Source of the DNA: Actinomycetota bacterium
GTDB lineage: Bacteria > Actinomycetota > Actinomycetes > Streptosporangiales > Streptosporangiaceae
NCBI GenBank assembly: GCA_027313705.1
Contig: DAHVDE010000065.1
Coordinates: 1 to 64,000 of the forward strand
Length of the DNA stretch: 64,000 bases
Direction: 5' to 3'
The position numbers and the translations under genes were made by a program. Shown here in pieces: positions 8,177 through 16,802 of this stretch (position 1 is its first letter; each line of letters opens with the position of its first letter). A model generated the notes under the pieces. That model was not told the origin of the DNA and ran no database searches. It was given only the letters and a program-made list of their open reading frames with translations.

Positions 8177-9853
8177 TTACTTGGCCGGCGTCAGGTGCAG
8201 CATCACCTGGCCCCAGTCCGGGTAGTTGTAGGCCGCGGGCTGCGCGTACGGGTCGCCTGGCGTCGGCCAGCCGCTGAAGGACGCGGTGTCGTACTGGAAC
8301 CAGTCGACCGACTCGGTCACCGGGATCACCGGCACGTCGGCCAGCATGACCTTCTCAAGCTGGTCCACGATCTGCTGCTGCGTCGCCGGGTTCGTCGTGG
8401 CCGGGTACTCGTTGATGAGCTTGTCTGTCGCCGTGCTGGCGTAGCGCTCGAAGTTCGAGCCGGCCGGCGTGCCGATCGGGGCCGAGTTCGCCGAGTACAG
8501 CCACTGACGGAGCTCGAAGTACGGGCTAGGACCGCCGGTCTCGCTTCCGTAGCCGAGCTGGAACTGGCCGGCATAGAGCTTGTCCTGGTAGGTGGTCTGC
8601 GACAGGTCCTGCGGCGTCACCTGAATGCCGACGGCCTTCAGGTCAGCCACGATCACGTTGACCGCGTTCACCCAGTCGGAGAAGCCGCCGTTGTTGATGA
8701 TCGTAAACGACAGCGGCTGGCCGTTCTTGGCGAAGATGCCATTGGAGCCCATGGTGAAGCCGGCGTTCTTGAGGATCGAGATCGCCTTCTTCGGGTTGTA
8801 GGCATAGTTGTTGCCGAACTGCGCTGCCTGCGAGGAATCCAGCCACGAACTGAAGGTCGGCGTCACGATGCCGGTCTGGTTGGAGGCGGGCTCCTCGCCG
8901 AACTCACCGATCGAGGCGGCCTTCTGCCTGTCGATCGCGTAGGCCATGGCCTGCCGCACGGCCACGTTGGAAAGCAGCGGGTTCTTCAGGTTGATGAACA
9001 TCGAGACGTTCGCGACTGGCGGGAACCACCATTTGATCGCCGGCTGGGCCTTGAGGAACGTGCTGATATCGGGGATGAACTGGCTGCCCCATTGCGCGTT
9101 GCCCGCCGACAGGAACGTGTTCGCCGTGTCGTTCGTGAGGAAGGCCGGGTAGTTGACCGTTCCGACCTTCGGCTCGCCCTTCACCCAGTAGTTCGGGTTG
9201 GCGGTGTACTTGATGTTCTGCGGAGTGCACGTCGTGCTGCTGACCTCGTACGGGCCGGTACCGATCGGGTTGGTGTCCGGGTACTTGACCGGGTCGGAGA
9301 TCTTCGACCAGACCTTGGAGTCCACGATGCCGATCTGGTCGGCGATGTAGTAGAAGTACGTCACCGCGGGCGCCTTGAACTGCATGACCACCTGGTCAGA
9401 ACCCTGCTGGGAAACGCTGGAGAGCACGGACCATACCGCGTTGATGTCAAGCGTCTTGTTCTGCCTCAGCAAGTTGAACGTATAGACGACGTCGGCCGCG
9501 GTCAGCGGGTCGCCGTTGGTGAACTTCACGCCATTGCGGATCGTGAAGGTCAGCGTCTTGTTGCCGTTGCTCCATGCGTAGCTGGTGGCCAGCCAGGGCG
9601 TGGTCTTGGCGTCGTTCAGCGTGTCGACGAAGACCAGTGGCTCGTAGACGTTGCCGAGCGAGAACGAGATGTCGGAGAGGTTGAACGGGTTGAAGTCACA
9701 CGTCCAGTTGCCGCCGCTCTCGTTGTCGATCGTAAGAACGCCGGATGCGGTCGATGTCCCCTTGCCGCCGCTGCTGCTACTGCTGCTTGAGCAGGCAGCA
9801 GCTAGCACGCCGCAAGACGCGAGGACGACCCCGTACTTGATAAGGCGTCTCAT
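8177..9853 (-). CDS. Extracellular solute-binding lipoprotein, family 5 (SBP_bac_5)
   Basis: A 558-residue secreted lipoprotein. The signal peptide MRRLIKYGVVLASCGVLAAAC ends in a lipobox (LAAAC) followed by a Ser/Gly linker. The body is the family 5 fold: NVYEPLVFVDTLNDAK, TFTIRNGVKFTNGDPLTAADVVYTF (the classic signature near residue 100) and NPIGTGPYEV. This family binds peptides but also oligosaccharides such as cellobiose in some bacteria. It is the first gene of the minus-strand operon, and its promoter must lie in the spacer 9854-10294 shared with the divergent operon. The surrounding glycosidase and kinase genes favour a sugar ligand, which is inference. Confidence 0.92.
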   Translation of the reverse strand: MRRLIKYGVVLASCGVLAAACSSSSSSSGGKGTSTASGVLTIDNESGGNWTCDFNPFNLSDISFSLGNVYEPLVFVDTLNDAKTTPWLATSYAWSNGNKTLTFTIRNGVKFTNGDPLTAADVVYTFNLLRQNKTLDINAVWSVLSSVSQQGSDQVVMQFKAPAVTYFYYIADQIGIVDSKVWSKISDPVKYPDTNPIGTGPYEVSSTTCTPQNIKYTANPNYWVKGEPKVGTVNYPAFLTNDTANTFLSAGNAQWGSQFIPDISTFLKAQPAIKWWFPPVANVSMFINLKNPLLSNVAVRQAMAYAIDRQKAASIGEFGEEPASNQTGIVTPTFSSWLDSSQAAQFGNNYAYNPKKAISILKNAGFTMGSNGIFAKNGQPLSFTIINNGGFSDWVNAVNVIVADLKAVGIQVTPQDLSQTTYQDKLYAGQFQLGYGSETGGPSPYFELRQWLYSANSAPIGTPAGSNFERYASTATDKLINEYPATTNPATQQQIVDQLEKVMLADVPVIPVTESVDWFQYDTASFSGWPTPGDPYAQPAAYNYPDWGQVMLHLTPAK

Positions 9854-10063
9854 GCTTAAGCCCTTCGGTTGCGGCGTCTAGGCGCAAACGCCGCCTGGAC
9901 GCCTTGGTTACCCCTGCGCGCTGCAGTTAGGGGATCGCCGTCGGCTCGCGCGCTCATGCCGGACGGTTCTGGGCCGGGAGTCCGGCGGTGGTGCCGAGGA
10001 TGCCGCCCTGCAGCCTCGACGGTATGCCAGGTTTAGGCATTTAACCTACGAATCTTGCAACGC

Positions 10064-10093
10064 TTGGAACTTTGGGTGCGACGACGCTATTCT
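10064..10093 (+). promoter_or_regulatory. Possible promoter of the PfkB-GH4-ROK operon
   Basis: A TTGGAA hexamer at 10064-10069 and TATTCT at 10088-10093 are separated by 18 bases. A start site about 7 bases later would fall at the left edge of the palindrome at 10098-10122, so a bound repressor would block it. The match to consensus is moderate. Confidence 0.4.
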
Positions 10094-10097
10094 GGAG

Positions 10098-10122
10098 ATT
10101 GTTAGGACAGTATCCTAACAAT
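10098..10122. promoter_or_regulatory. 25-base operator-like palindrome, probably bound by the ROK regulator
   Basis: Perfect 10-base arms ATTGTTAGGA and TCCTAACAAT flank the 5-base spacer CAGTA. It is the only long perfect dyad in the divergent spacer and sits beside the putative plus-strand start site. ROK repressors bind inverted repeats of about this size, and a ROK gene is the third gene of the adjacent operon. Recognition by that protein is inference. Confidence 0.6.
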
Positions 10123-10294
10123 CAAGGCGCTAACAGAGTTCGTGGCCGAACCGTGACCTGGCACCTGAAGTCTGGATGAAAGACCTGATCGGGCCGGGGT
10201 GGCCCGACTGCAGGTGAAGTGAGTCGCGCCTAAGGCGAGACAAGTATCGGCGCTCGGCCGAGGTGGCACGGGCTGGCTGCGGAGGCTGGGTTAC

Positions 10295-11269
10295 TTGGAC
10301 ATGATCTCGTTCGGGACGGTCTTCCTCGAGCTGGTTTTCGGGCAGCTAGACGCGCTGCCAGGACCAGGCGAAGAGGTCTTCACCGAGGAATTCGCGATCT
10401 CCTGCGGCGGTGCGGTGACCAGCGCCACCGCCGCTGCGGCTGGCGGCGCGAAGGCAGGCGTGTGCACCAGGCTCGGTGAGGATCTCGGCTCCCAGGTGGC
10501 GATCGAGCACTGCACTGGCGCGGGCATTGACCTCAGTACGTCTGCGCAAATCGCCGGGCCTGCGGCCGGCATCACCGTGGTGCTCAACTTCGCCGGAGAC
10601 CGGGGCTTCGTCACGCACAGTCCGCCTCGGGGGTCAGGCGAGCCACCGCAGACCGAGCGCTGGCTCAGTGTCCTGCGGGCCGAGCGCCCGGCCTGGTGCT
10701 ACCTGCACGCTGGCTGGGGGGTGCCGAGGATACTGCGCGAAGCGCGCGAGCTCGGCTGCAAGGTCATGCTGGACATCTCGCTCGGCGACGAGCGTGAAGG
10801 CGACGTCATCTTCGAGTGCATCAAGCTGGCCGACATCTTCGTGCCGAACGGCGACGAGCTGCTCAGGCTGACCGGCGCGGCCACGTTCGATGCCGCCGTC
10901 GCCGCCGCGACCAGATGGGGCACTCAACTTGTCGTGACCAGGGGCGCGGCGGGCGCGGCCGTCTCGCACCCGGATGGCTCGTTCACCGAGGTGGCCAGCG
11001 GCGTCGGTGCGGTCAGGGTCAGGGATCTCACCGGGGCTGGCGACAACTTCGCCGGGGCGCTGATCGCGGCGCTTGTCGGTGGTGCTCGCCTGACCGATGC
11101 TGTCGTGGCGGCGAACGCAGCCGGCTCAAAGGCCGTGGGACAGCTAGGAGCCATCGGTCAGGTCGACGTCGGCAGCGGCGGGCGGCCGTTGCGGCCGATG
11201 CTCTTCAATCATGGACTAGCTGGTGCGGCGGGCGCGCCCCGGCCGCAAGAGACGCTGGAGCGTGGCTGA
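10295..11269 (+). CDS. PfkB-family carbohydrate kinase
   Basis: A 324-residue ribokinase-like sugar kinase. The N-terminal glycine pair region (SCGGAVTSATAAAAGG, about residues 36-51) and the C-terminal signature DLTGAGDNFAGALIAAL (about 247-263) with the catalytic Asp are clear. VPNGDELLRLTG in the middle is also typical. It uses ATP to phosphorylate a sugar in the cytosol, but the substrate is not evident. A TTG at 10295 has GGAGG nine bases upstream, better spaced than the ATG at 10301, so I prefer TTG but either is possible. It opens the plus-strand operon, and its TGA overlaps the next ATG by one base. Confidence 0.88.
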   Translation: MDMISFGTVFLELVFGQLDALPGPGEEVFTEEFAISCGGAVTSATAAAAGGAKAGVCTRLGEDLGSQVAIEHCTGAGIDLSTSAQIAGPAAGITVVLNFAGDRGFVTHSPPRGSGEPPQTERWLSVLRAERPAWCYLHAGWGVPRILREARELGCKVMLDISLGDEREGDVIFECIKLADIFVPNGDELLRLTGAATFDAAVAAATRWGTQLVVTRGAAGAAVSHPDGSFTEVASGVGAVRVRDLTGAGDNFAGALIAALVGGARLTDAVVAANAAGSKAVGQLGAIGQVDVGSGGRPLRPMLFNHGLAGAAGAPRPQETLERG

Positions 11270-12663
11270 TGAAACTGACAATCCTGGGCGGCGGCGGTGT
11301 GAGGATGCCGGCCTTCGTGCGGTCCGTGCTGGCCGGCCAGCCAGCGGCGTTCGATGAGATCTGCCTGCTCGAACCGGACGCGACCAGGCGGGCCACGACC
11401 GGCCGCCTCGCCAGGGAGCTCGCCGCGGTGTTCGGCCGGCCTGGGACGGTGACCTTGACCGAAGACGCTGCGCAGGCGTTCACCGGTGCCGACTACGTGT
11501 TCTCGGCGATCCGGGTCGGTGGTGACCGCGGCCGGGTAATCGACGAGCAGGTCGCCCTGCGGCGCGGCATCGTCGGGCAGGAGACGACGGGACCAGGCGG
11601 CGGCGCGATGGCGCTGCGTACCATCCCGGTCGTGCTGGCTTACTGCGACTTGCTCAGCAAGTGCTCGCCAGGCGCGATCCTGATTAACTTCACCAACCCC
11701 GCCGGGCTGATCACGCAGGCGATCAGCGCCCAGGGCAAGGTGAAGGCGGTCGGGGTGTGCGACACCCCGTCAGGGACCATTCGCGACCTGACCAGGTATC
11801 TCGACCTCGAAGGGGCGTATGTCTCGGCCGGCTACAGCGGGCTCAACCACCTCGGCTGGGTGACCTCTTTCACGGCCGACGGCACCGAACTGCTTCCCGA
11901 GCTGCTCGGCAGGTTCGACGAGCTCGCACGGTCGGTGAAGCAGTTCGGCCCGTTCGACCCGAGCGAGGTGCGCCGGGTCGGTGCGCTGCCTACCGAATAC
12001 GTGTATTACTACTATGACTCGCGCCGTTACATCGATGGCGTCGCCAAGGCGGGCGCCAGCCGGGGGCAAGACGTGCTCGCGCTGAACGAGGAACTGATGA
12101 CCGCGCTCGGGAGGGCGTTCGCCAATGGCGGCGTGCATGAGGCGTGGACGGCGTACTCCACCTTGCTCGGCGTCCGGCGGGACACGTACATGCGAACCGA
12201 CACCGAGGGCGACAACGGACAGGCGGCCGCCCGTGCCGAGCGCGCGGCCCGCGGCCAGGTGCCGATTGGCGCGGAGCGGATCGGCGGCTACGAAGGGCTC
12301 GCGTTGCGGGTCATCGACGGATTGTCCGGGCGAGAGCCTGGCAACGTGATCGTCAACACCCGTAACGGCGACACCATCGACTTTCTCGAGCCGGACGACG
12401 TGGTGGAAATTCCGGCCCGGGTCGATGCCGCCGGACTGACCTCGCTCGGCCCGCAGCCAGAGCTGCCGATGTCCGCCCGGGCGCTGGTCGAGGCCGTGAA
12501 GGGCTACGAGCGCGGCATCGTGGCGGCCGCGGTCGCCGCAGACGCGGACCTGGCCGCCGTCGCGCTGGCGCAGCATCCCCTGGTGCCCGGCATCACGGCG
12601 GCGCGTGAACTGCTTGCCGACTATCGTGAGCAGCATGGCGAGCACCTCGCCTACCTGCGGTAA
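11269..12663 (+). CDS. Second family 4 glycoside hydrolase (6-phospho-glycosidase type)
   Basis: A 464-residue GH4 enzyme distinct from the one on the other strand. Its NAD motif is LGGGGVRMPAFVRSVL, without the Ser-x-Thr of the first GH4. It keeps IVGQETTGPGGGAMALRTIP, NFTNPAGLITQA, the metal-binding Cys in VGVCDTPSG and His in GLNHLGW. The ATG at 11269 overlaps the kinase stop (TGATG) and has GGAG upstream. The frame is also open upstream of this ATG inside the kinase gene, but that part is an artefact. The divergence from the first GH4 suggests a different substrate or a different linkage within one pathway. Confidence 0.9.
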   Translation: MKLTILGGGGVRMPAFVRSVLAGQPAAFDEICLLEPDATRRATTGRLARELAAVFGRPGTVTLTEDAAQAFTGADYVFSAIRVGGDRGRVIDEQVALRRGIVGQETTGPGGGAMALRTIPVVLAYCDLLSKCSPGAILINFTNPAGLITQAISAQGKVKAVGVCDTPSGTIRDLTRYLDLEGAYVSAGYSGLNHLGWVTSFTADGTELLPELLGRFDELARSVKQFGPFDPSEVRRVGALPTEYVYYYYDSRRYIDGVAKAGASRGQDVLALNEELMTALGRAFANGGVHEAWTAYSTLLGVRRDTYMRTDTEGDNGQAAARAERAARGQVPIGAERIGGYEGLALRVIDGLSGREPGNVIVNTRNGDTIDFLEPDDVVEIPARVDAAGLTSLGPQPELPMSARALVEAVKGYERGIVAAAVAADADLAAVALAQHPLVPGITAARELLADYREQHGEHLAYLR

Positions 12664-12673
12664 CCCGTTGCCG

Positions 12674-13906
12674 ATGACAGATATCCCGCAGGCGCAGGCG
12701 GCGCGGCCGCAACTGATCAGGGCGATGAACGAGCAGTTGCTGCTCAGCCAGATCCGCCAGCTCGGCGTCTGCTCCCGCGCCGACCTCGCGCGGCTTTCCG
12801 GACTGTCGAAGCCGACGGTGTCGCTGGCCCTGGCTAACGTGGAACGGTCGGGTCTGGTGCGGACGGCTGGTCAGCGGACCGGGGTACCTGGCCGGTCGGC
12901 CGTGCTTTACGAGATCAGGCCGGAAGCGGGATACGTGCTCGGGCTGGACATCGGGCACGAGTATCTTCGCGGGGCGCTGGCCGACCTGACGGGCGAGGTG
13001 CGGGCTAAGGCCGAGGCCAGGAGCCCGTCTGACAATGTACTTAACCGGGTCGGCGAGCTGATCAAGCTGGCCGATGGCATCTGCGCGGTTGCCGGGATCG
13101 GCCGGGAGCAGGTGACCCAGACCGTGCTCGGCTGCCCGGGCGTCTACGACCCGAGCAGGGATGCGATCGTGCTCACCGGCGGCCTGCCCGGCTGGGACCG
13201 CAGGGCCGTGCTCGCGAAGCTGCGTGCAGCTTTCGGCTCCGAGTTCAAAGTGGAGAACGACATCGACGCGGCCGCACTTGCCGAACGCGACCACGGGCAC
13301 GGTCGCGACTTCCCCAGCTTCGCGTTCGTGTCGATCGGCAGCGGCATCGGCATGGGCCTGGTACTTGGCGGGCAACTGCACCGGGGGGCGCACGGCGTGG
13401 CCGGGGAGATAGCGTTCCTGCCGATCGCCGAGGGTCACAGCGGGGCGGACGACTCAGAAGTACGCAAGCGGGGGTCGCTCGAGGCCGACGGCGCCGCATC
13501 GGCGATCGTCAGGTCCGCTAAGCAGGCCGGCCTCCGCGCCTCTTCGGCGCGGCAGGTATTCGCGGCGGCCGAGGCGGGCGACGAGCGGGCGAGCGCCATC
13601 GTGGCTACCGAGGCCCGCCTGGTCGCCAAGGCTATCTGCGCCATCGTGACCGTGATCGACCCCGGGCTCGTAGTGCTCGGCGGCGGCATCGGCCAGGCGC
13701 CAGGCTTCGCCGCGACTGTCACCGCCGAGCTCGCGAAGATCTCGCCGGTGCTGCCCGAGATCAGGGTGAGCGCGCTAGGGACGAGCGCCATCGTCGACGG
13801 CTGCCTGGCCGGAGGCGCCGACCTGGCCTGGGCCAGGCTGACGGCCCAGCTTGCGCAAGCCCAGCCGGACGGAGAGCAGGCCGCCGTTAGCTGGCCGGTC
13901 ACCTAG
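12674..13906 (+). CDS. ROK-family transcriptional regulator
   Basis: A 410-residue repressor of the NagC/XylR type. The N-terminal winged helix-turn-helix (residues about 15-75, with SRADLARLSGLSKPTVSLAL) is followed by the ROK sugar-binding/kinase-like domain (LGLDIGHEYLRGALADL, then the glycine motifs SIGSGIGMGLVLGG and GAHGVAGEIAFLPI). The usual zinc cluster CxCGxxGCxE is not apparent after the GEI motif, where the sequence reads GHSGADDSEVRKRGSLEADG. The missing cysteines are notable. It ends the plus-strand operon, 10 bases after the GH4 stop, and is the likely regulator of both divergent operons through the palindrome at 10098-10122. Its own operon placement suggests autoregulation. Confidence 0.9.
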   Translation: MTDIPQAQAARPQLIRAMNEQLLLSQIRQLGVCSRADLARLSGLSKPTVSLALANVERSGLVRTAGQRTGVPGRSAVLYEIRPEAGYVLGLDIGHEYLRGALADLTGEVRAKAEARSPSDNVLNRVGELIKLADGICAVAGIGREQVTQTVLGCPGVYDPSRDAIVLTGGLPGWDRRAVLAKLRAAFGSEFKVENDIDAAALAERDHGHGRDFPSFAFVSIGSGIGMGLVLGGQLHRGAHGVAGEIAFLPIAEGHSGADDSEVRKRGSLEADGAASAIVRSAKQAGLRASSARQVFAAAEAGDERASAIVATEARLVAKAICAIVTVIDPGLVVLGGGIGQAPGFAATVTAELAKISPVLPEIRVSALGTSAIVDGCLAGGADLAWARLTAQLAQAQPDGEQAAVSWPVT

Positions 13907-13919
13907 GCGCCGCCGCGAC

Positions 13920-16532
13920 TTACGAGCGCCGTGACTTGGGTACCGGACAATGTTTCACCCCAGGGTGATGCTGCCAGAACCACGTGCAGGGATGGAGCCT
14001 GCGCTCGAGCGCGCCCGGGTTCTTGTATGCCCAGGCAGGAACGTACTTCAGCAGCCAGACCTCTTCGAGCGGGTGCCCTTGCGGGCCAACGCCGCCGCAT
14101 ACCGGTCGCGGCTTGGCCGTTGGCACAAGACAGGTCTCCCTGACCCGCTTAAAGCCCAGATCCCGCAGGTAGCCTTCGATCAAGTTGAGCCGCTGCTCCG
14201 GGTGATTCTGGCGCCACAAGTTCCGCCATTCGATCGCCCAGCCGATGTGCAGCGTCTTCAGGTCGGCGGCGGCTGCCTTGAGTTCCTTGTCAGTCGGCGG
14301 CCTCGTGGCGTTTTGCATCTTCATCAGGTACCAGTAGAACGCGTGCGACTTGACCGCCTTGATTGTCGGCTGGGGAACCCAGGCGGTGTAAGAAACCGCG
14401 CGTGGATGCCCGTCTTCCGTCGCCAGCAGCATGACCCGCTCGGAGATTCCCGAGCCGATGAGCGACAGGCCGCCGCGCAGCCCCCAAGGCACGTCGAGCA
14501 CGATCGAGTGTGAAGGGTCAGCTTGAATGGGGGCGTCGAGCCATGGCATCCCTGTCGGCATGACCTCGGTCGGGGTGAAGTTCGGCCCGTCGGTGCCGCC
14601 TTGCCAGCCAAGCTCGACGACCGCGAGCGCGGCGACGACGATGATGGCGGGAACGGCCATCCAGCGCCGCCGCTGGCTGAGCCATTGCACGGCGATCCCG
14701 GCAAGCAGTGCCACGCCGATCATCCCCACCAGCGCGAACCTGTCGGCTTCGCGCAGCCCTGCCAGCCAGGGGATACGGACCAGCCAGGTATAAGGCATCA
14801 GGTTGGAGACCCTGACCTGCTCCCAGGTTGCCACATGGTCATGGACGACCTGCACCCAGTGGATGTGGCTCTTGAACGGAATCAGCTGGATGCAGGATCG
14901 GCCGTACAGTTCGCCGGCGACGGACTGATTGACCACGCATCTGCTGCCGATGACAATGCTCGTGCCAAGCGACAGCACGGCGCAGCCGAGCCAGAGCAAC
15001 GCGAACCACCAGGCGTAGCGGTATTTCTTGCGCCAGCCGATCAAGATGCCGATGACCGCAAGAGCGCTTGCGATCAGCCCGAAACCAGGCAGCCCTTCTC
15101 CAGGCTGGACAGAACTGCCGCCCTTCTGAGCGGCGTTGAACGCATAACCTGAGGGCAGGCTGTGCAGCCCGTAGTACGAGATGCGCGGACTCGGCGAGAA
15201 AAGCGTCTGGAGCGGCACCCCGAACTGGGTGTAATTGAGCGCCAGCGTCCCAGGTGGCACGGCGGCACCGCCAGACAGGTACTGCTGCGCCATCGCGATG
15301 AGCTGGGGGCTGGCTACCACGAGCGCCACGACGGCGCCGATGCCGAGCGGGATCAGCGCCTTGACCAGCGATTCGCGGTCCCTGAACAGCTTGCCGACGA
15401 TCCAGGGCACCAGCATGGCGGCCGTCAGCAACAGCGCGATGGCCGCGCCTTCCTGGCTGGTCATGACCGCTCCGCCGAGCGTTATGCCGAGGTACACCGC
15501 AGGTGCGATCTTCTGGGTGCGGCGCAGCCGCACGGTGGCCTCGATCACCATGGGCAGGAAGATGATGCCGAGTGCGATGTTGAGGTGGTACCAGTTCTGC
15601 CACATCAGCATCGAGGACAGGCCGAACATGGCGCCCGCCACGATCGACGCGAGCTGGTTCAGCCACAGCCGCGCCGCACGGTACATCGTGTAGCACAAGA
15701 GCCCGGGCGCGATGAGGCTGAGCACGGTGAAGGACGCCGACGGACCCCAGAGCAGCGTGACCGGCGTCATCACATAGCCTGCCAGCGGCATCAGCGTGCT
15801 GAACCCAAGCTGGATTCCGGCGGGCGCCGCCATGAACTTAGTGAAGAACGGGTTACCGAAATGGTGGCTGACCTGGTGGGCGACCCACCAGAAACCCCAG
15901 ACGAAGCTGGCTACGTCGGTGGTCCTCGGCAGCTTGCCTTCAGTCAGGTAGGTGAACCTCGGCCAGGTCGCGCCGATGCCGGCGGCGATATAGACGAGCA
16001 GGAGCACGACATGCCTGAACCAGTTGTGCCGCCATAGCCCGCAGAAAGACCGCCCGGTCCAGGCGAAGGGCCGTGCGATCACGCTGAAGGGCGGCCTGGT
16101 CAGGAAACGGAAGGGCCGCCCGACCTTGGTCAGCGCCTCCCCGCCGCCGCGGCGCTTACGCTCACCTGACCGTGATCCCTGGCCGGCCGCGTCTTCTTCG
16201 CGTGGCTTAGGCACCCGGCCGCGCTTGCCAGGCCGTGACTTCTCAGTGACGACCGCTGAGCCTCCCTGGGATTCCCGCCTGGACGTCGCCGAGTCGCCCT
16301 GCGACTCACCGACGCCGGAATCCAGGTCGCCCGTCGCGACCGGACTGGCCACGGCGGTCGCGGTCGAAGCGACAGACGTCGAAGCGGCGGATTCTGTCGT
16401 CGAAGCGGCGGATTCTGTCGTCGAAAGTGAATGCTCGTGCACCGCTGCCTGGTCAGCCTGGCTAGTTCCGCCAGACTGCGCGGCTTCCGAGGATGCAGGC
16501 TTGCCTTCTTGGCCGCCGCCTGCTGAGCTCAT
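13920..16532 (-). CDS. Large polytopic membrane protein, GT-C glycosyltransferase-like
   Basis: An 870-residue protein. Residues 1-150 are a polar, low-complexity cytoplasmic region rich in Ser, Thr, Glu, Arg and Pro, with a perfectly repeated STTESAA heptad. From about 165 to 640 there are roughly ten or more hydrophobic segments. A first external loop around residue 205 (PRTTDVASFVWGFWW) carries an acidic residue placed as in GT-C enzymes that use polyprenyl-phosphate sugars. The last 230 residues are soluble, presumably extracytoplasmic, with several Trp. I recognise the fold class but not a named family. It may glycosylate a wall polymer, lipid or protein, which is inference. It converges on the ROK gene with a 13-base gap. 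Which cytoplasmic or external partners it has is unknown. Confidence 0.8.
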   Translation of the reverse strand: MSSAGGGQEGKPASSEAAQSGGTSQADQAAVHEHSLSTTESAASTTESAASTSVASTATAVASPVATGDLDSGVGESQGDSATSRRESQGGSAVVTEKSRPGKRGRVPKPREEDAAGQGSRSGERKRRGGGEALTKVGRPFRFLTRPPFSVIARPFAWTGRSFCGLWRHNWFRHVVLLLVYIAAGIGATWPRFTYLTEGKLPRTTDVASFVWGFWWVAHQVSHHFGNPFFTKFMAAPAGIQLGFSTLMPLAGYVMTPVTLLWGPSASFTVLSLIAPGLLCYTMYRAARLWLNQLASIVAGAMFGLSSMLMWQNWYHLNIALGIIFLPMVIEATVRLRRTQKIAPAVYLGITLGGAVMTSQEGAAIALLLTAAMLVPWIVGKLFRDRESLVKALIPLGIGAVVALVVASPQLIAMAQQYLSGGAAVPPGTLALNYTQFGVPLQTLFSPSPRISYYGLHSLPSGYAFNAAQKGGSSVQPGEGLPGFGLIASALAVIGILIGWRKKYRYAWWFALLWLGCAVLSLGTSIVIGSRCVVNQSVAGELYGRSCIQLIPFKSHIHWVQVVHDHVATWEQVRVSNLMPYTWLVRIPWLAGLREADRFALVGMIGVALLAGIAVQWLSQRRRWMAVPAIIVVAALAVVELGWQGGTDGPNFTPTEVMPTGMPWLDAPIQADPSHSIVLDVPWGLRGGLSLIGSGISERVMLLATEDGHPRAVSYTAWVPQPTIKAVKSHAFYWYLMKMQNATRPPTDKELKAAAADLKTLHIGWAIEWRNLWRQNHPEQRLNLIEGYLRDLGFKRVRETCLVPTAKPRPVCGGVGPQGHPLEEVWLLKYVPAWAYKNPGALERRLHPCTWFWQHHPGVKHCPVPKSRRS
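16380..16421. repeat. 21-base tandem duplication inside the GT-C-like gene
   Basis: Two adjacent perfect copies of a 21-base unit (GAAGCGGCGGATTCTGTCGTC, read on the plus strand; boundaries within 1 base) encode the repeated STTESAA heptad in the cytoplasmic tail. In-frame length keeps the gene intact. Confidence 0.85.
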
Positions 16533-16802
16533 CGGACCACCCTGTCTGCGTTCCTTGGCTTCTTCTCTGGGCTAAGTTCTCATTAAGTTCCGTACGAGCT
16601 TGCTCTGACCGATCCATGTTTACCTTGCGACCGGGCAGCTTGCCGCATGATCGGGCAGACCCGTCCTACCACGCTCACGATCAGCTACTCGCCTCAAGCG
16701 CCAGAACTGTGTCTGCCGGTTAGCGGCCATCGGGGGCCAGCGCGACTACTGGCTCTGGGCTACAGTCCTTCAGTGGCACTCAGGGAAACTAGCGTACGCC
16801 CG

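Larger units (their letters stand above)
9854..10294. promoter_or_regulatory. Divergent control region of the carbohydrate island
   Basis: This 441-base non-coding spacer lies between the binding-protein gene (minus) and the PfkB gene (plus). It contains the palindrome at 10098-10122 and a possible plus-strand promoter at 10064-10093, described separately. Around 10020-10070 the sequence is locally A+T-richer than its surroundings, consistent with promoters. I found no convincing minus-strand -35/-10 pair and no ORF. Confidence 0.6.

Noticed and set aside
8090-9790. Plus-strand open frame of 566 codons opposite the solute-binding protein
   Set aside because: No recognisable fold; the minus-strand lipoprotein is clearly real.
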